Position numbers and translations under genes: made by a program. The notes under the pieces are model-generated. The model made no database searches and was not told the DNA's origin. It saw only the letters and a list, made by a program, of their open reading frames with translations. From NCBI GenBank assembly GCA_902570055.1, contig CACFWQ010000001.1:1-64000 (forward strand): 64,000 nt of DNA, in the 5' to 3' direction. The stretch comes from an uncultured Pelagibacteraceae bacterium. Its GTDB lineage: Bacteria > Pseudomonadota > Alphaproteobacteria > Pelagibacterales > Pelagibacteraceae. Below, piece after piece: positions 27,656 through 36,487 of this stretch (positions are counted from its first letter, which is position 1; each line of letters opens with the position of its first letter).

Positions 27656-28705
27656 TTAAACAGAATGATTAATGGATGATGCAAAATTCCAAGTACAATC
27701 AAAACTTGGTATATAAACCCTATCTAAAGTTGTATTTCCAAAGCTTTTATCAAAAACTTTGAGCCAGTTATCTACTTGTTTTGGTTTTTTATCTTGGCTA
27801 CCAACTTGAGCAGTTATAATGCCATTTGGTTTAAGTATTCTTTTGAGTGACTTCATATTTTTCTTAGCAAGATCAATGCAATACTGATCATCATTCAAAT
27901 CTACAAAAATTTTATCATATCTGTTGTCTTCTACGGATTTAATACTTTCAAAAGCATCTCCCCATATACATTTTACTGAATTTTTCCTTGTTGCGTTATT
28001 TCCAACTTTGCTTAAATATTTTTTACATACTTCAACGACTTCAGGATCTAGCTCAAACCAATCAATAAAATTAAAATTTTTTGATATACATTCTCTGGCA
28101 ACTCCACCGTCTCCACCACCAATAATAGCTGCTTTGTCTTTTCTTTTATTTAGTTTTAAACTTGAGTTAACAAAAGTTGAACTATAAAGATGTTCGTCGC
28201 TAGCTGCAACTTGTAACTCATTATCTATAAATAAAGATTTTCCAAATTGTTCTAAATCAAGTATTTCAATATGTTGTCCAACTTTTGAAGTAAAATCTTC
28301 TAATACATTATTTACAACATAATATTTTTTTAAACCTGGGGTATTATAGATATCGTCATAAAGAGTTACTGTATCTCTATTAAACTCTTTTTTTACAATT
28401 CTTTTATGTTCTATTTCTTTTTTTATGATATCTGTTGCAACAGACGGCGAAACCTTGCCACATGTAAAAAAATCAAAACTTATAATTCCTTTTTCAGGAA
28501 AAGTATGGAAGCTAATATGGCTTTCGGCTAACAAAGCAACCAAAGTAAATCCTTGGGGTTCAAACTTATGCTTTGATATTTCAATAACTATAACTTTTGC
28601 TTTTTTGGCAATTTTATAGACTAACTTCTCAAAAAAAGAGGCGGGATACTCCCTCTTTGTTCCAATAATATCCAAAGTAATATGTTCTCCTACCTTTTTT
28701 ACCAT
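27656..28705 (-). CDS. fused S-adenosylmethionine decarboxylase / spermidine synthase
   Basis: A 349-residue SpeD-SpeE fusion that could make decarboxylated SAM and then transfer its aminopropyl group to putrescine. Residues 1-~120 are prokaryotic SpeD: ESHISFHTFPEKG gives the self-cleavage Glu61-Ser62 (pyruvoyl from Ser62), His67, and FFTCG gives Cys82. From ~130 is SpeE: FGKSLFIDNELQVAASDEHLY, then the SAM-binding IGGGDGGVARE (residues 195-205) and KIFVDLNDDQ. In usual SpeE the last block reads DSTDP and the first continues HE; here both differ. SD GGGAG at 28713-28717 supports the ATG at 28705. Confidence 0.9.
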   Translation of the reverse strand: MVKKVGEHITLDIIGTKREYPASFFEKLVYKIAKKAKVIVIEISKHKFEPQGFTLVALLAESHISFHTFPEKGIISFDFFTCGKVSPSVATDIIKKEIEHKRIVKKEFNRDTVTLYDDIYNTPGLKKYYVVNNVLEDFTSKVGQHIEILDLEQFGKSLFIDNELQVAASDEHLYSSTFVNSSLKLNKRKDKAAIIGGGDGGVARECISKNFNFIDWFELDPEVVEVCKKYLSKVGNNATRKNSVKCIWGDAFESIKSVEDNRYDKIFVDLNDDQYCIDLAKKNMKSLKRILKPNGIITAQVGSQDKKPKQVDNWLKVFDKSFGNTTLDRVYIPSFDCTWNFASSINHSV

Positions 28706-28807
28706 TATAAATTCTCCCGATTCCCTGTTTTATAACACCTAAACAAATTTTTTTACTTCTTTCAAATAAAAAACTGCTGTAAAACTTTGACAAGAAGGAA
28801 GAGAATT

Positions 28808-30841
28808 TTGAAAAATAATTGGTCAAACTCTGAAGCTAAAAATTATATTAAAAAATACAAAAATCTTGGACACTCCAAGGATATGGCCCTTCGTGTCTAT
28901 ACAACTAGATTATTAGGTAGAAATAGCGAATTAGTATTACACGGAGGAGGAAACACCTCGGTAAAAACCTCAATTAAAGATATAGATGGAAAAAAATATG
29001 AAGTTCTTTGTGTTAAAGGTAGTGGATGGGATATGGCTGAAATTGAGCCTGAGGGTCTTCCGGCTGTTAAATTACAACCTCTGCTATCATTAAAAAATAA
29101 AAAATATTTATCTGATGAAGATATGGCGAGTTTCCAAAAAAGAAATTTAATCAATATTAAATCTCCAAATCCATCTGTAGAAACATTTTTGCATGCATTT
29201 TTACCATTTAAATTTGTAGATCATACTCATTCTGATGCAATAATGAACGTAACAAACAGGCCCAAAGGTTTGATTTTTTGTAAAAAAATATTTGGAAAAA
29301 AAGCAAGTATAGTTCCATACGTTATGCCTGGCTTTGGTTTAGCAAAAAAAATAAATGAGGTTTATTCAAAAAATCCAAATATAAATTGTTTAATATTAAT
29401 GAACCACGGTATATTTACTTTTGCTGATAATGCTAAAGAATCGTACAATTTAATGATTAAATATGTGTCTCAAGCAGAAAAAGCTATTAGAAAGCTTAAA
29501 ACAAAAAAAATTAGACAAATTAAAAATTACTCAACTAAATTTAGTATCCATGATGCTGCACCAGTAATAAGAGGACTTTTGTCAGAAAACAAAGAACAAA
29601 AATTCATACTAAATTATAGAATAAGTCAAAAATTAAGATATTTTATAAATGGAAAAAATGTAAGATCTTATTCATCCAAAGGTACTGCGACACCGGACCA
29701 TGTAATTAGAGTAAAACCTTTTCCTTTGGTAATAACACCTAAAAAAAACTCAACAATCGAAGAATTTAAATTGACTGCAAAAAAAGCTTTCCAGAATTAT
29801 AGGAAAAAATATATCAGTTATTTCAATATAAATAAAAAAAAAGCTAAAGGAAAAAAAATAATGTTAGATACTTCTCCGAGAGTAGTTTTGGTACAAAATA
29901 TTGGAATGTTTAGTGTTGGAAAAGACTTAAAGTCAGCAAAAATTGCGGGTGATCTTACAGAAACAAATGCCAGGGTCATTTCTTCTGTTGAAGAAACATC
30001 TACTTACAAATTTATACCTGAAAAAGATTTATTTGATGTTGAATATTGGTCACTAGAGCAAGCAAAGATTAGAAAAACAAAAAAACTTCTTGAAGGAAAT
30101 GTAGTTGTAATAACTGGTAGTACAGGAACCATTGGATTTGAAACTTACAAAATATTTAAAAGTTATGGTGCTGAAGTTGTTCTTTTAGATTTTAATTATA
30201 AAAAACTTAAAGAGATAGAATCTAAAATTAAGGAGACTTGCATTTACTGCGATGTAACTAATAAAAAAAGTGTCAAAAATGCTTTTTCTCAAATATGTGA
30301 AAAATTTGGTGGCGTAGATATATTAATTTCAAATGCTGGTACAGCCCCTAGTGGCACAATAGGTGAAGTAAGCGATGATCTGTTAAGGAAAAGTTTTGAA
30401 GTTAATTTTTTTTCACATCAAAATTGTGCTTCTGAAGCAGTTAAAATAATGCAAAAACAAAATATAAATGGTTGTTTGCTATTTAATATTTCAAAACAAT
30501 CTGTAAACCCAGGAAAAAATTTTGGTCCTTATGGACTTCCAAAATCAGCATTGCTGAGTTTATGTAAACAATATGCTGTTGATTATGGATCTTATGGAAT
30601 TAGATCAAATGGAGTTAATGCAGACAGAATAAGAAGTGGTTTAATGACTGATAAAATGATCAAAAATAGAGCTAAAGCAAGATCTGTTAATGCAGATGAA
30701 TATATGAAGGGAAATTTATTATTAAACGAAGTAAAAGCTGAAGATGTTGCAAAAGCTTTTTTTCATTTAGCAACATCAAAAAAAACAACGGGAGCGGTTC
30801 TTACTGTTGATGGTGGAAACATAGCTGCTTCATTAAGATAA
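28808..30841 (+). CDS. fused class II aldolase / short-chain dehydrogenase (RhaD-like)
   Basis: A 677-residue two-domain enzyme. The N-terminal class II aldolase/adducin domain has a phosphate-binding LVLHGGGNTSVK, a zinc site in DHTHSDAIMN, and CLILMNHGIFTF. The C-terminal SDR domain (from about residue 430) has VVVITGSTGTIGFETY, ISNAGTAPSG and the YxxxK site in FGPYGLPKSALLSL. Such fusions handle deoxy-sugar or rhamnulose-type intermediates; the exact substrate is not readable. I choose the TTG at 28808 with AAGGA at 28795-28799; an upstream in-frame TTG at 28787 has no SD. Confidence 0.88.
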   Translation: MKNNWSNSEAKNYIKKYKNLGHSKDMALRVYTTRLLGRNSELVLHGGGNTSVKTSIKDIDGKKYEVLCVKGSGWDMAEIEPEGLPAVKLQPLLSLKNKKYLSDEDMASFQKRNLINIKSPNPSVETFLHAFLPFKFVDHTHSDAIMNVTNRPKGLIFCKKIFGKKASIVPYVMPGFGLAKKINEVYSKNPNINCLILMNHGIFTFADNAKESYNLMIKYVSQAEKAIRKLKTKKIRQIKNYSTKFSIHDAAPVIRGLLSENKEQKFILNYRISQKLRYFINGKNVRSYSSKGTATPDHVIRVKPFPLVITPKKNSTIEEFKLTAKKAFQNYRKKYISYFNINKKKAKGKKIMLDTSPRVVLVQNIGMFSVGKDLKSAKIAGDLTETNARVISSVEETSTYKFIPEKDLFDVEYWSLEQAKIRKTKKLLEGNVVVITGSTGTIGFETYKIFKSYGAEVVLLDFNYKKLKEIESKIKETCIYCDVTNKKSVKNAFSQICEKFGGVDILISNAGTAPSGTIGEVSDDLLRKSFEVNFFSHQNCASEAVKIMQKQNINGCLLFNISKQSVNPGKNFGPYGLPKSALLSLCKQYAVDYGSYGIRSNGVNADRIRSGLMTDKMIKNRAKARSVNADEYMKGNLLLNEVKAEDVAKAFFHLATSKKTTGAVLTVDGGNIAASLR

Positions 30842-30847
30842 TTGAGG

Positions 30848-32164
30848 CTATATTTTTAGCACCTTTTTAAAATAAATTATAGGAAATAATAAAAATGGCG
30901 CAGAAAACTCAAACATAATTCTATTTAGACTTGTTAATACTACTAGTTCAAAACGAGGTGTTGCGGATAAGTAAACAAAAAATATAAAAGTAATATTTAA
31001 AATTAAATAAAAAAAAATAAAATAATTTTTTTCATTCAATTTAGTTTTAAAAAAAATTGCAATCATAAAAAAGAAACACAAGATAATGTATGGAAATTTA
31101 AATGCAGAAATAAAAATATTTTTAGAAATAAAATAAAAATTATATAAACTTAAATTGCCAATTATAGAACCAAACAAATTTGAAAAATCAAAATCACTAG
31201 AGTCAGCTATACTATTTTCTAAACCATAAATATCAAAAATAATAAATTTATTAAATATAAATAAGAAAAAAACTGACGAAATTAAAATTTTAATATTTAA
31301 ATTAATTTTTGAAAAAATTAATAAAGTAACTAAAATAAATAATCCTAAAAAAGTTCCTTCACTTTTAGTCCAAATTAATAAATTTAATGAAAGTAATAAA
31401 ATTAACAAGTGAGTAGTATTTATTTTTTTTTCATATATAAACAAAAAAAGATATTTGCTGCATACTAACAAAAATGAAAATATTAAAATTTCTTGTGAGC
31501 CTCTAATATGCCAATAGTCATAAATAATAAAAAGAAGTATAATAAAAAAACTTAATTTTTTTAAATTAGAAACTTTTAAAAGATCTGTAATATTATAAAG
31601 CGAATAACATAATAATATATTGTAAAAAATTCTTCCCATATATTCATTGTTAAAATTTGATAGTTTCCAAAAAAAAGCCCAAATTAAAGAACCAAAATAA
31701 GGATATTGAGGTTTTGTAATATTTTTTAATTCAAATAAACTTTCATTATTAAAAAAAATTAATGCCTTTGGTAACCAAAATTTTTGTGCATCGAAATATA
31801 GTGTTAAATTATAAGCTAAATCAATTGACAGAAGAAAAACAAATACTACAAAAAAAAATAAATAGTATAGAGAGTTATTTTTTAAAATTTTACGATCTTT
31901 CCAAAAAAAAATTAGTGTAATGAATGTAAATAAGTAAAATAACTTTATTATATTGGATATCGTAATATCAAAAAAACTAAGAATTAAAACAAAATTTCCC
32001 AATATTAGTATATTTAAAATATTTTTATCAGCTAAACTATGTAGGTTTATTTTATCTTTTGAAATAATAATCCTATAATAAGGTAGATAAAAAATAGATG
32101 TAAATAAAAACGAAAAAATTAAAATTTTTAAAAGTTCTATCATTTTTTTGTTAAATAAAGACAA
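30848..32164 (-). CDS. polytopic membrane protein, possible GT-C type glycosyltransferase
   Basis: A 438-residue protein with about eleven hydrophobic segments. A hydrophilic loop after the fourth or fifth segment contains YFDAQKFWLPKALIFFNNES and PQYPYFGSLIWAFFW, which resembles the periplasmic loop of lipid-linked-sugar (GT-C) transferases. No firm family signature is visible. Very Phe/Ile/Leu/Lys-rich. It overlaps the upstream 146-codon gene by 25 bases, so the two are probably translated together. Confidence 0.65.
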   Translation of the reverse strand: MSLFNKKMIELLKILIFSFLFTSIFYLPYYRIIISKDKINLHSLADKNILNILILGNFVLILSFFDITISNIIKLFYLFTFITLIFFWKDRKILKNNSLYYLFFFVVFVFLLSIDLAYNLTLYFDAQKFWLPKALIFFNNESLFELKNITKPQYPYFGSLIWAFFWKLSNFNNEYMGRIFYNILLCYSLYNITDLLKVSNLKKLSFFIILLFIIYDYWHIRGSQEILIFSFLLVCSKYLFLFIYEKKINTTHLLILLLSLNLLIWTKSEGTFLGLFILVTLLIFSKINLNIKILISSVFFLFIFNKFIIFDIYGLENSIADSSDFDFSNLFGSIIGNLSLYNFYFISKNIFISAFKFPYIILCFFFMIAIFFKTKLNEKNYFIFFYLILNITFIFFVYLSATPRFELVVLTSLNRIMFEFSAPFLLFPIIYFKKVLKI

Positions 32165-32580
32165 TCATTTTTATGATTATCTTCAATATTATAATTGTTT
32201 AAATCAAATCTAGATTGATTATTTTGGTCCAAGTTAAAAAGTATGATCAATTTACTATTGTCCTTTATATGACTATTATTAAATATCCAGCTTTGTGGAG
32301 GAGAGCCTTGATTGCCACCAAAATTTATAATTTTAGGAGATTTGTTTAAGTTATATTTTTTTTTAATATAAAAAATGTAGCCAGTTCCTGTCCCTTCGCA
32401 ATAATCATAAGCTATTTTACTCTGCCTTGAATTATGGTCCATCGTTGCGATAAAGTATGATTTTCGAAAGAAATCGATATTCAGCAAAAAAAAAACAAAC
32501 AGACAAATTAAAATTATCTGATCTTTAGTGAATTTTTTTTTTTTTCTAAATAAACTTTTTATTATTTTATTAAATTTCAT
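32140..32580 (-). CDS. single-pass membrane protein of unknown function
   Basis: A 146-residue protein with a very basic N-terminus (residues 1-20), one membrane segment (about 22-40) and a hydrophilic C-terminal domain of ~100 residues, probably periplasmic. That domain contains CEGTGTGYIFYIKKKY, NFGGNQGSPPQSWIF and a second Cys near the end, so a disulfide is possible. I do not recognise the family. It overlaps the following membrane protein by 25 bases, which suggests a shared job. Confidence 0.6.
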   Translation of the reverse strand: MKFNKIIKSLFRKKKKFTKDQIILICLFVFFLLNIDFFRKSYFIATMDHNSRQSKIAYDYCEGTGTGYIFYIKKKYNLNKSPKIINFGGNQGSPPQSWIFNNSHIKDNSKLIILFNLDQNNQSRFDLNNYNIEDNHKNDCLYLTKK

Positions 32581-32621
32581 TTTTTTTTGATTTTTAATTT
32601 TAGATTCTATAATATTTTTAT

Positions 32622-33041
32622 TTAGTCGCCAATTAAATGATGTGATAATACTCTAGTATGTTTTTCTAGTCTATGTTCAAATAAATAAAGTCCTTGCCAA
32701 GTTCCAAGCAAAAGTTTTTTATTTTTTAAAGTTAATGTTAACTGGTTATTGGTGATTGCTGATTTTATGTGAGCTGGCATATCATCTTTTCCCTCAGTTG
32801 TGTGTTTATAAAGTTTATTATCCATTGGCACCAATTTATCAAAGAAATTTTTTAAATCATGCAAAACATCCGGGTCAGCATTTTCTTGAATAACTAATGA
32901 AGCACTAGTATGCAATATATTAATATTCAATATACCATTATTAATATCTTGTTTATTTAACCAATCTAAAGTTTTGCTGGTAAAATCATAAAAGCCTTGT
33001 CCATTAGTTTTTACTTTTATTTCGTGAAACACTTGCTGCAT
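32622..33041 (-). CDS. YjbQ/UPF0047 family protein
   Basis: A 139-residue protein of the YjbQ family (secondary thiamine-phosphate synthase). Diagnostic blocks are NILHTSASLVIQENADPDVL, KHTTEGKDDMPAHIKSA and LGTWQGLYLFEHR. The physiological role of the family is still poorly defined. It is 2 bases downstream of mtnA in the same orientation. Confidence 0.92.
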   Translation of the reverse strand: MQQVFHEIKVKTNGQGFYDFTSKTLDWLNKQDINNGILNINILHTSASLVIQENADPDVLHDLKNFFDKLVPMDNKLYKHTTEGKDDMPAHIKSAITNNQLTLTLKNKKLLLGTWQGLYLFEHRLEKHTRVLSHHLIGD

Positions 33042-33043
33042 AC

Positions 33044-34120
33044 TTATTTAAATAATTTTTTTAACCCTTCTGTTGATGCATCGCAAACACCTTTTTCGGT
33101 AATTAGTCCTGTTACATATTTTGCAGGCGTAACATCAAAAGCTAAATTCATTGCTTTGCTTTTTTTGGGATAAATCAAAACTTTCTCTACATTGTTATTT
33201 TTATCTAACCCTTCTACATGAGTTAGTTCCTCTGAATTTCTTTCTTCAATTGGAATATTTTTAAAATCTTTTGTTTCCCAGTCTATGGTTGAACTTGGTA
33301 GAGCAACATAAAAAGGAACATTATTATCTTTTGCTGCTAATGCTTTTAAATATGTTCCAATTTTATTTGCAAAATCTCCAGTTGAAATAGTTCTATCAGT
33401 TCCAACAATACACATGTCAACCTCTCCTCTTTGCATCAGTATTCCACCTGTATTATCTGCAATAATTGTATTAGGCACTTCTTCTTCATTTAATTCATAA
33501 GAAGTTAAATTAGCTCCTTGGTTTCTAGGTCGTGTTTCATCAACCCAAACATGAACGGGAATTCCTTTTTTATGTGCATGATATATAGGTGATGTTGCTG
33601 TTCCCCAGTTTATCGTTGCAAGCCATCCAGCGTTACAATGAGTTAAAATATTTACTATATCTTTTTTTTTATTGTAAATTTCTTCAATTATTTTTAGACC
33701 ATTTAAACCTATATTTTCACAAAACTTAATGTCTTCCTCACATATTTCTTTTGCTTCATTTAAAGCAATATTTAAGATTTGATCACTGTTAACTCTTGAT
33801 AATTTTTTTATCATTCTATCTACTGCCCATTTAAGATTAATAGCTGTGGGTCTAGAGCTAATTAAATCTTCGCTAGATTTTTTTAAAAATGTTTGATCAT
33901 TATTTTCTATTATTGCTAATACTAATCCATATGCTGCTGTAGCTCCTATTAGAGGGGCTCCTCTAACTTCCATAGTTTTAATTGCATTAATTGCATCTCT
34001 AACAGTTTTAAGATCTTTAATTATAAATTGATGTGGAAGCTTTGTTTGATCAATGATTTTTACAACTTGATTTTTTTTATCAAACCAAATTGTTTGGTAC
34101 TCTTTGCCTTCAATTTTCAT
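33044..34120 (-). CDS. mtnA: methylthioribose-1-phosphate isomerase
   Basis: Converts 5-methylthioribose 1-phosphate to 5-methylthioribulose 1-phosphate in methionine salvage. The 358-residue protein has the eIF2B-like fold; substrate-binding RGAPLIGATAAYGL, the catalytic Cys in LTHCNAGWLAT and the catalytic Asp in CIVGTDRTISTGDFANKIGT are clear. Its start overlaps mtnP by 4 bases. Later salvage steps (mtnB, mtnC and so on) are not in the window. Confidence 0.95.
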   Translation of the reverse strand: MKIEGKEYQTIWFDKKNQVVKIIDQTKLPHQFIIKDLKTVRDAINAIKTMEVRGAPLIGATAAYGLVLAIIENNDQTFLKKSSEDLISSRPTAINLKWAVDRMIKKLSRVNSDQILNIALNEAKEICEEDIKFCENIGLNGLKIIEEIYNKKKDIVNILTHCNAGWLATINWGTATSPIYHAHKKGIPVHVWVDETRPRNQGANLTSYELNEEEVPNTIIADNTGGILMQRGEVDMCIVGTDRTISTGDFANKIGTYLKALAAKDNNVPFYVALPSSTIDWETKDFKNIPIEERNSEELTHVEGLDKNNNVEKVLIYPKKSKAMNLAFDVTPAKYVTGLITEKGVCDASTEGLKKLFK

Positions 34121-34986
34121 TTATTTAACACTCTTCCTGCAACTGTTTTTAATTTATCTTTTGTTTTCTGAGTTCTTTTTTCTGGAGCTGTTATAATTGC
34201 TACATCTAAACAATTATTTGTAGGATCTTTTGGATCGATATAATTTTCAAAATTATCTATTAAATTTTTAATCATATTTTTTGCTTTTTCGGCATTTCCT
34301 AATAAAACTTTAATTACTGATTGGACGTCAACATTTGCATGATCTGGATGCCAGCAATCATAATCTGTAACCATTGAAACTGAAGCATATCTAATTTCTG
34401 CTTCTCTAGCCAATTTAGCTTCAGGCATATTGGTCATGCCAATTACATCTGCTTTCCAGGATCTGTATAAATTTGACTCTGCTAGTGTTGAAAATTGCGG
34501 ACCTTCCATAACAACGTAGGTTCCTCCTCTTTGATATTGAATATTTTCTTTTTTTATTGCCTCTTCACACGCATTCATTAAACCATTTGATGTTGGATGG
34601 GCCATGGAAACATGGGCAACAATTTCATCATCAAAAAATGTTTTATTCCTTGCAAAAGTTCTATCAATAAATTGATCAACAATTACAAATCTTCCTGGGT
34701 TTAATTCTTCTTTTAATGATCCAACCGCAGAAACAGAAATGATATCTGATACTCCTAGTTGTTTTAATGCATCTATGTTAGCTCTAAAATTTATTTTTGA
34801 AGGTGAAACGAAATGTCCTCTACCGTGTCTTGGGAGAAAAAAAACTTCTTTTCCCTTAAATTTTGTCTTTAAAATTTGATCTGATGGTTTGCCCCAAGGT
34901 GTTTTTAAATCTAAAAGCTCTCTATCTTTAAATTCTTCTACATCATACAAACCGCTGCCACCAATAATTGCTAATTTGTTTGTCAT
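34117..34986 (-). CDS. mtnP: methylthioadenosine phosphorylase
   Basis: Splits methylthioadenosine, the by-product of spermidine synthesis, into adenine and methylthioribose 1-phosphate. The 289-residue trimeric-type phosphorylase opens LAIIGGSGLYDVEEFKDREL and contains FLPRHGRGHFVSPSKINFRA, YVVMEGPQFST and VIGMTNMPEAKLAREAEI. It is the first gene of mtnP-mtnA-yjbQ, and divergent from apt, whose product recycles the released adenine. Confidence 0.95.
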   Translation of the reverse strand: MTNKLAIIGGSGLYDVEEFKDRELLDLKTPWGKPSDQILKTKFKGKEVFFLPRHGRGHFVSPSKINFRANIDALKQLGVSDIISVSAVGSLKEELNPGRFVIVDQFIDRTFARNKTFFDDEIVAHVSMAHPTSNGLMNACEEAIKKENIQYQRGGTYVVMEGPQFSTLAESNLYRSWKADVIGMTNMPEAKLAREAEIRYASVSMVTDYDCWHPDHANVDVQSVIKVLLGNAEKAKNMIKNLIDNFENYIDPKDPTNNCLDVAIITAPEKRTQKTKDKLKTVAGRVLNK

Positions 34987-35026
34987 ATTATTTAAAATGA
35001 TTTATTTATTTATAACTCAAAAATAT

Positions 35027-35554
35027 ATGAATTTAAAAGAATATATAAGATCAATTTCAGATTATCCTAAAAAGGGAATTCTTTTCAGAGATATAACAAC
35101 ATTAATAAAAAATGAAAAAGCTTTTGCTTATTGTATTGATCAAATAGTTGAGAAATCCAAACAATTTAAATTTAATAAAATTGCAGCTGTTGAATCTAGA
35201 GGTTTTGTTTTTGCATCAGCAGTTTCGTATATTCTTAACAAACCTTTTATTTTGCTTAGAAAAAAAAATAAGTTACCAGCAGAAACACATTCTGTTGAAT
35301 TTGAGTTAGAATATGGAAAAGCAACAATTGAAGTTCACAAAGACTCAATTAATCAAGATGACTCTGTAATCATAATAGATGATTTAGTAGCGACTGGAGG
35401 AACAGCAAATGCTGCTGCAAAACTAATTGAGATATCTAAAGGGAAAGTAGCTGGATTCATATTTGTAATTAATCTTTTTGATTTAGGTGGTTGTGATAAG
35501 TTAATCAAAAAAGGTTATAAAGTGGAAAATCTAATTGAATTTCCAGGACATTAG
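35027..35554 (+). CDS. apt: adenine phosphoribosyltransferase
   Basis: Makes AMP from adenine and PRPP. The 175-residue protein starts at ATG 35027 (MNLKEYIRSISDYPKKGILF), the family's normal N-terminus; the open frame extends further upstream but that part lies within the divergent mtnP gene and has no homology. The PRPP loop is VIIIDDLVATGGTA, and AAVESRGFVF and KLPAETHSVEFELEYG are Apt blocks. Divergent to mtnP with 40 bases between starts, fitting a shared salvage role. Confidence 0.95.
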   Translation: MNLKEYIRSISDYPKKGILFRDITTLIKNEKAFAYCIDQIVEKSKQFKFNKIAAVESRGFVFASAVSYILNKPFILLRKKNKLPAETHSVEFELEYGKATIEVHKDSINQDDSVIIIDDLVATGGTANAAAKLIEISKGKVAGFIFVINLFDLGGCDKLIKKGYKVENLIEFPGH

Positions 35555-36417
35555 TCATCAAGTTTTGGTCTATACCATGATGATTTTCCAATTAAAGCAT
35601 TAAAAAAACCTGAGGCTCTATTAAAATATATTTTTTTTTTAATTTCATTATTAATTAATAAAAAAAATAAATATTTAAATATTGAGGTAATAAAACTCGG
35701 ACATCCTTCAAAAAAAGCTTTTAAAAAACCATAGTGTTTTTTATTAAAATAAAATTTTGACCACATCCAGTGCCAATTTCTAGATAGTTCGATTTCTTTT
35801 TCGTATTTTAAGTCTACAGCTTTTGCGCCTTTGTGATTTACTTTAGCGCTAGGAATAATAAAAATAGAACCTCCTGATTTTCTGGCTCTTAAACATAAAT
35901 CATCATTTTCTAAATAAAGAAAAAAATTTTCATCAAAATATAAATCTTTTAAAAATTTTTTGTTTAATAACATTGAATAACCATCAATTGAATCAACTTG
36001 AAAAGGTTTAGATTTATCTAAATTTTTTTCTAAAATATTTTTCCAATTAGAGTTTTTCTCATTTGAATGAATGGGACTAATAATTGAAAAATTAGGTATT
36101 TTTTTTGACTCTAAAAATAAATTTTCTAAAGTATTTTTTTCTAAAGTTGTATCGGGATTCAAAATATATACATAGTTAGTATTTGCTAGTTTTATTCCTC
36201 TATTATTAGCAGAGCCCATTCCTAAGTTTTTCTCTGTGAGAATACATTTTAAATTTTTATATTGAGATTCCAGTTTTTGTTTTAATTCATAATTATTTGA
36301 ATTTTCAACAACAATTATAGGAATATTTTGGTCAATGGATTTAATGCAGTCATGTAAAACGTTTTCGCTTTTTAAAGTGACTATTATTATTGATAAATTT
36401 TGCCCTGATAATGACAT
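35551..36417 (-). CDS. glycosyltransferase family 2 protein
   Basis: A 288-residue GT-A glycosyltransferase. It opens SIIIVTLKSENVLHDCIKSI, has the nucleotide-binding ILNPDTTLEKN (Asp-containing motif) and YLENDDLCLRARKSGGSIF, typical of rhamnosyltransferase-like GT2 proteins. The C-terminal part is basic with a hydrophobic patch. It is convergent with apt (4-base overlap) and divergent from the dTDP-sugar genes, suggesting that it may use a dTDP-deoxyhexose. Confidence 0.82.
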   Translation of the reverse strand: MSLSGQNLSIIIVTLKSENVLHDCIKSIDQNIPIIVVENSNNYELKQKLESQYKNLKCILTEKNLGMGSANNRGIKLANTNYVYILNPDTTLEKNTLENLFLESKKIPNFSIISPIHSNEKNSNWKNILEKNLDKSKPFQVDSIDGYSMLLNKKFLKDLYFDENFFLYLENDDLCLRARKSGGSIFIIPSAKVNHKGAKAVDLKYEKEIELSRNWHWMWSKFYFNKKHYGFLKAFFEGCPSFITSIFKYLFFLLINNEIKKKIYFNRASGFFNALIGKSSWYRPKLDD

Positions 36418-36487
36418 ACTTTAGTGAATATTAGCTTATTAAATAATCAAGTATACTAAAAGTTTTTACTATTGTAATAAATAAAAA

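Noticed and set aside
34889-35026. 46-codon N-terminal extension of the apt frame
   Set aside because: It overlaps the divergent mtnP gene and Apt proteins begin at the ATG at 35027.
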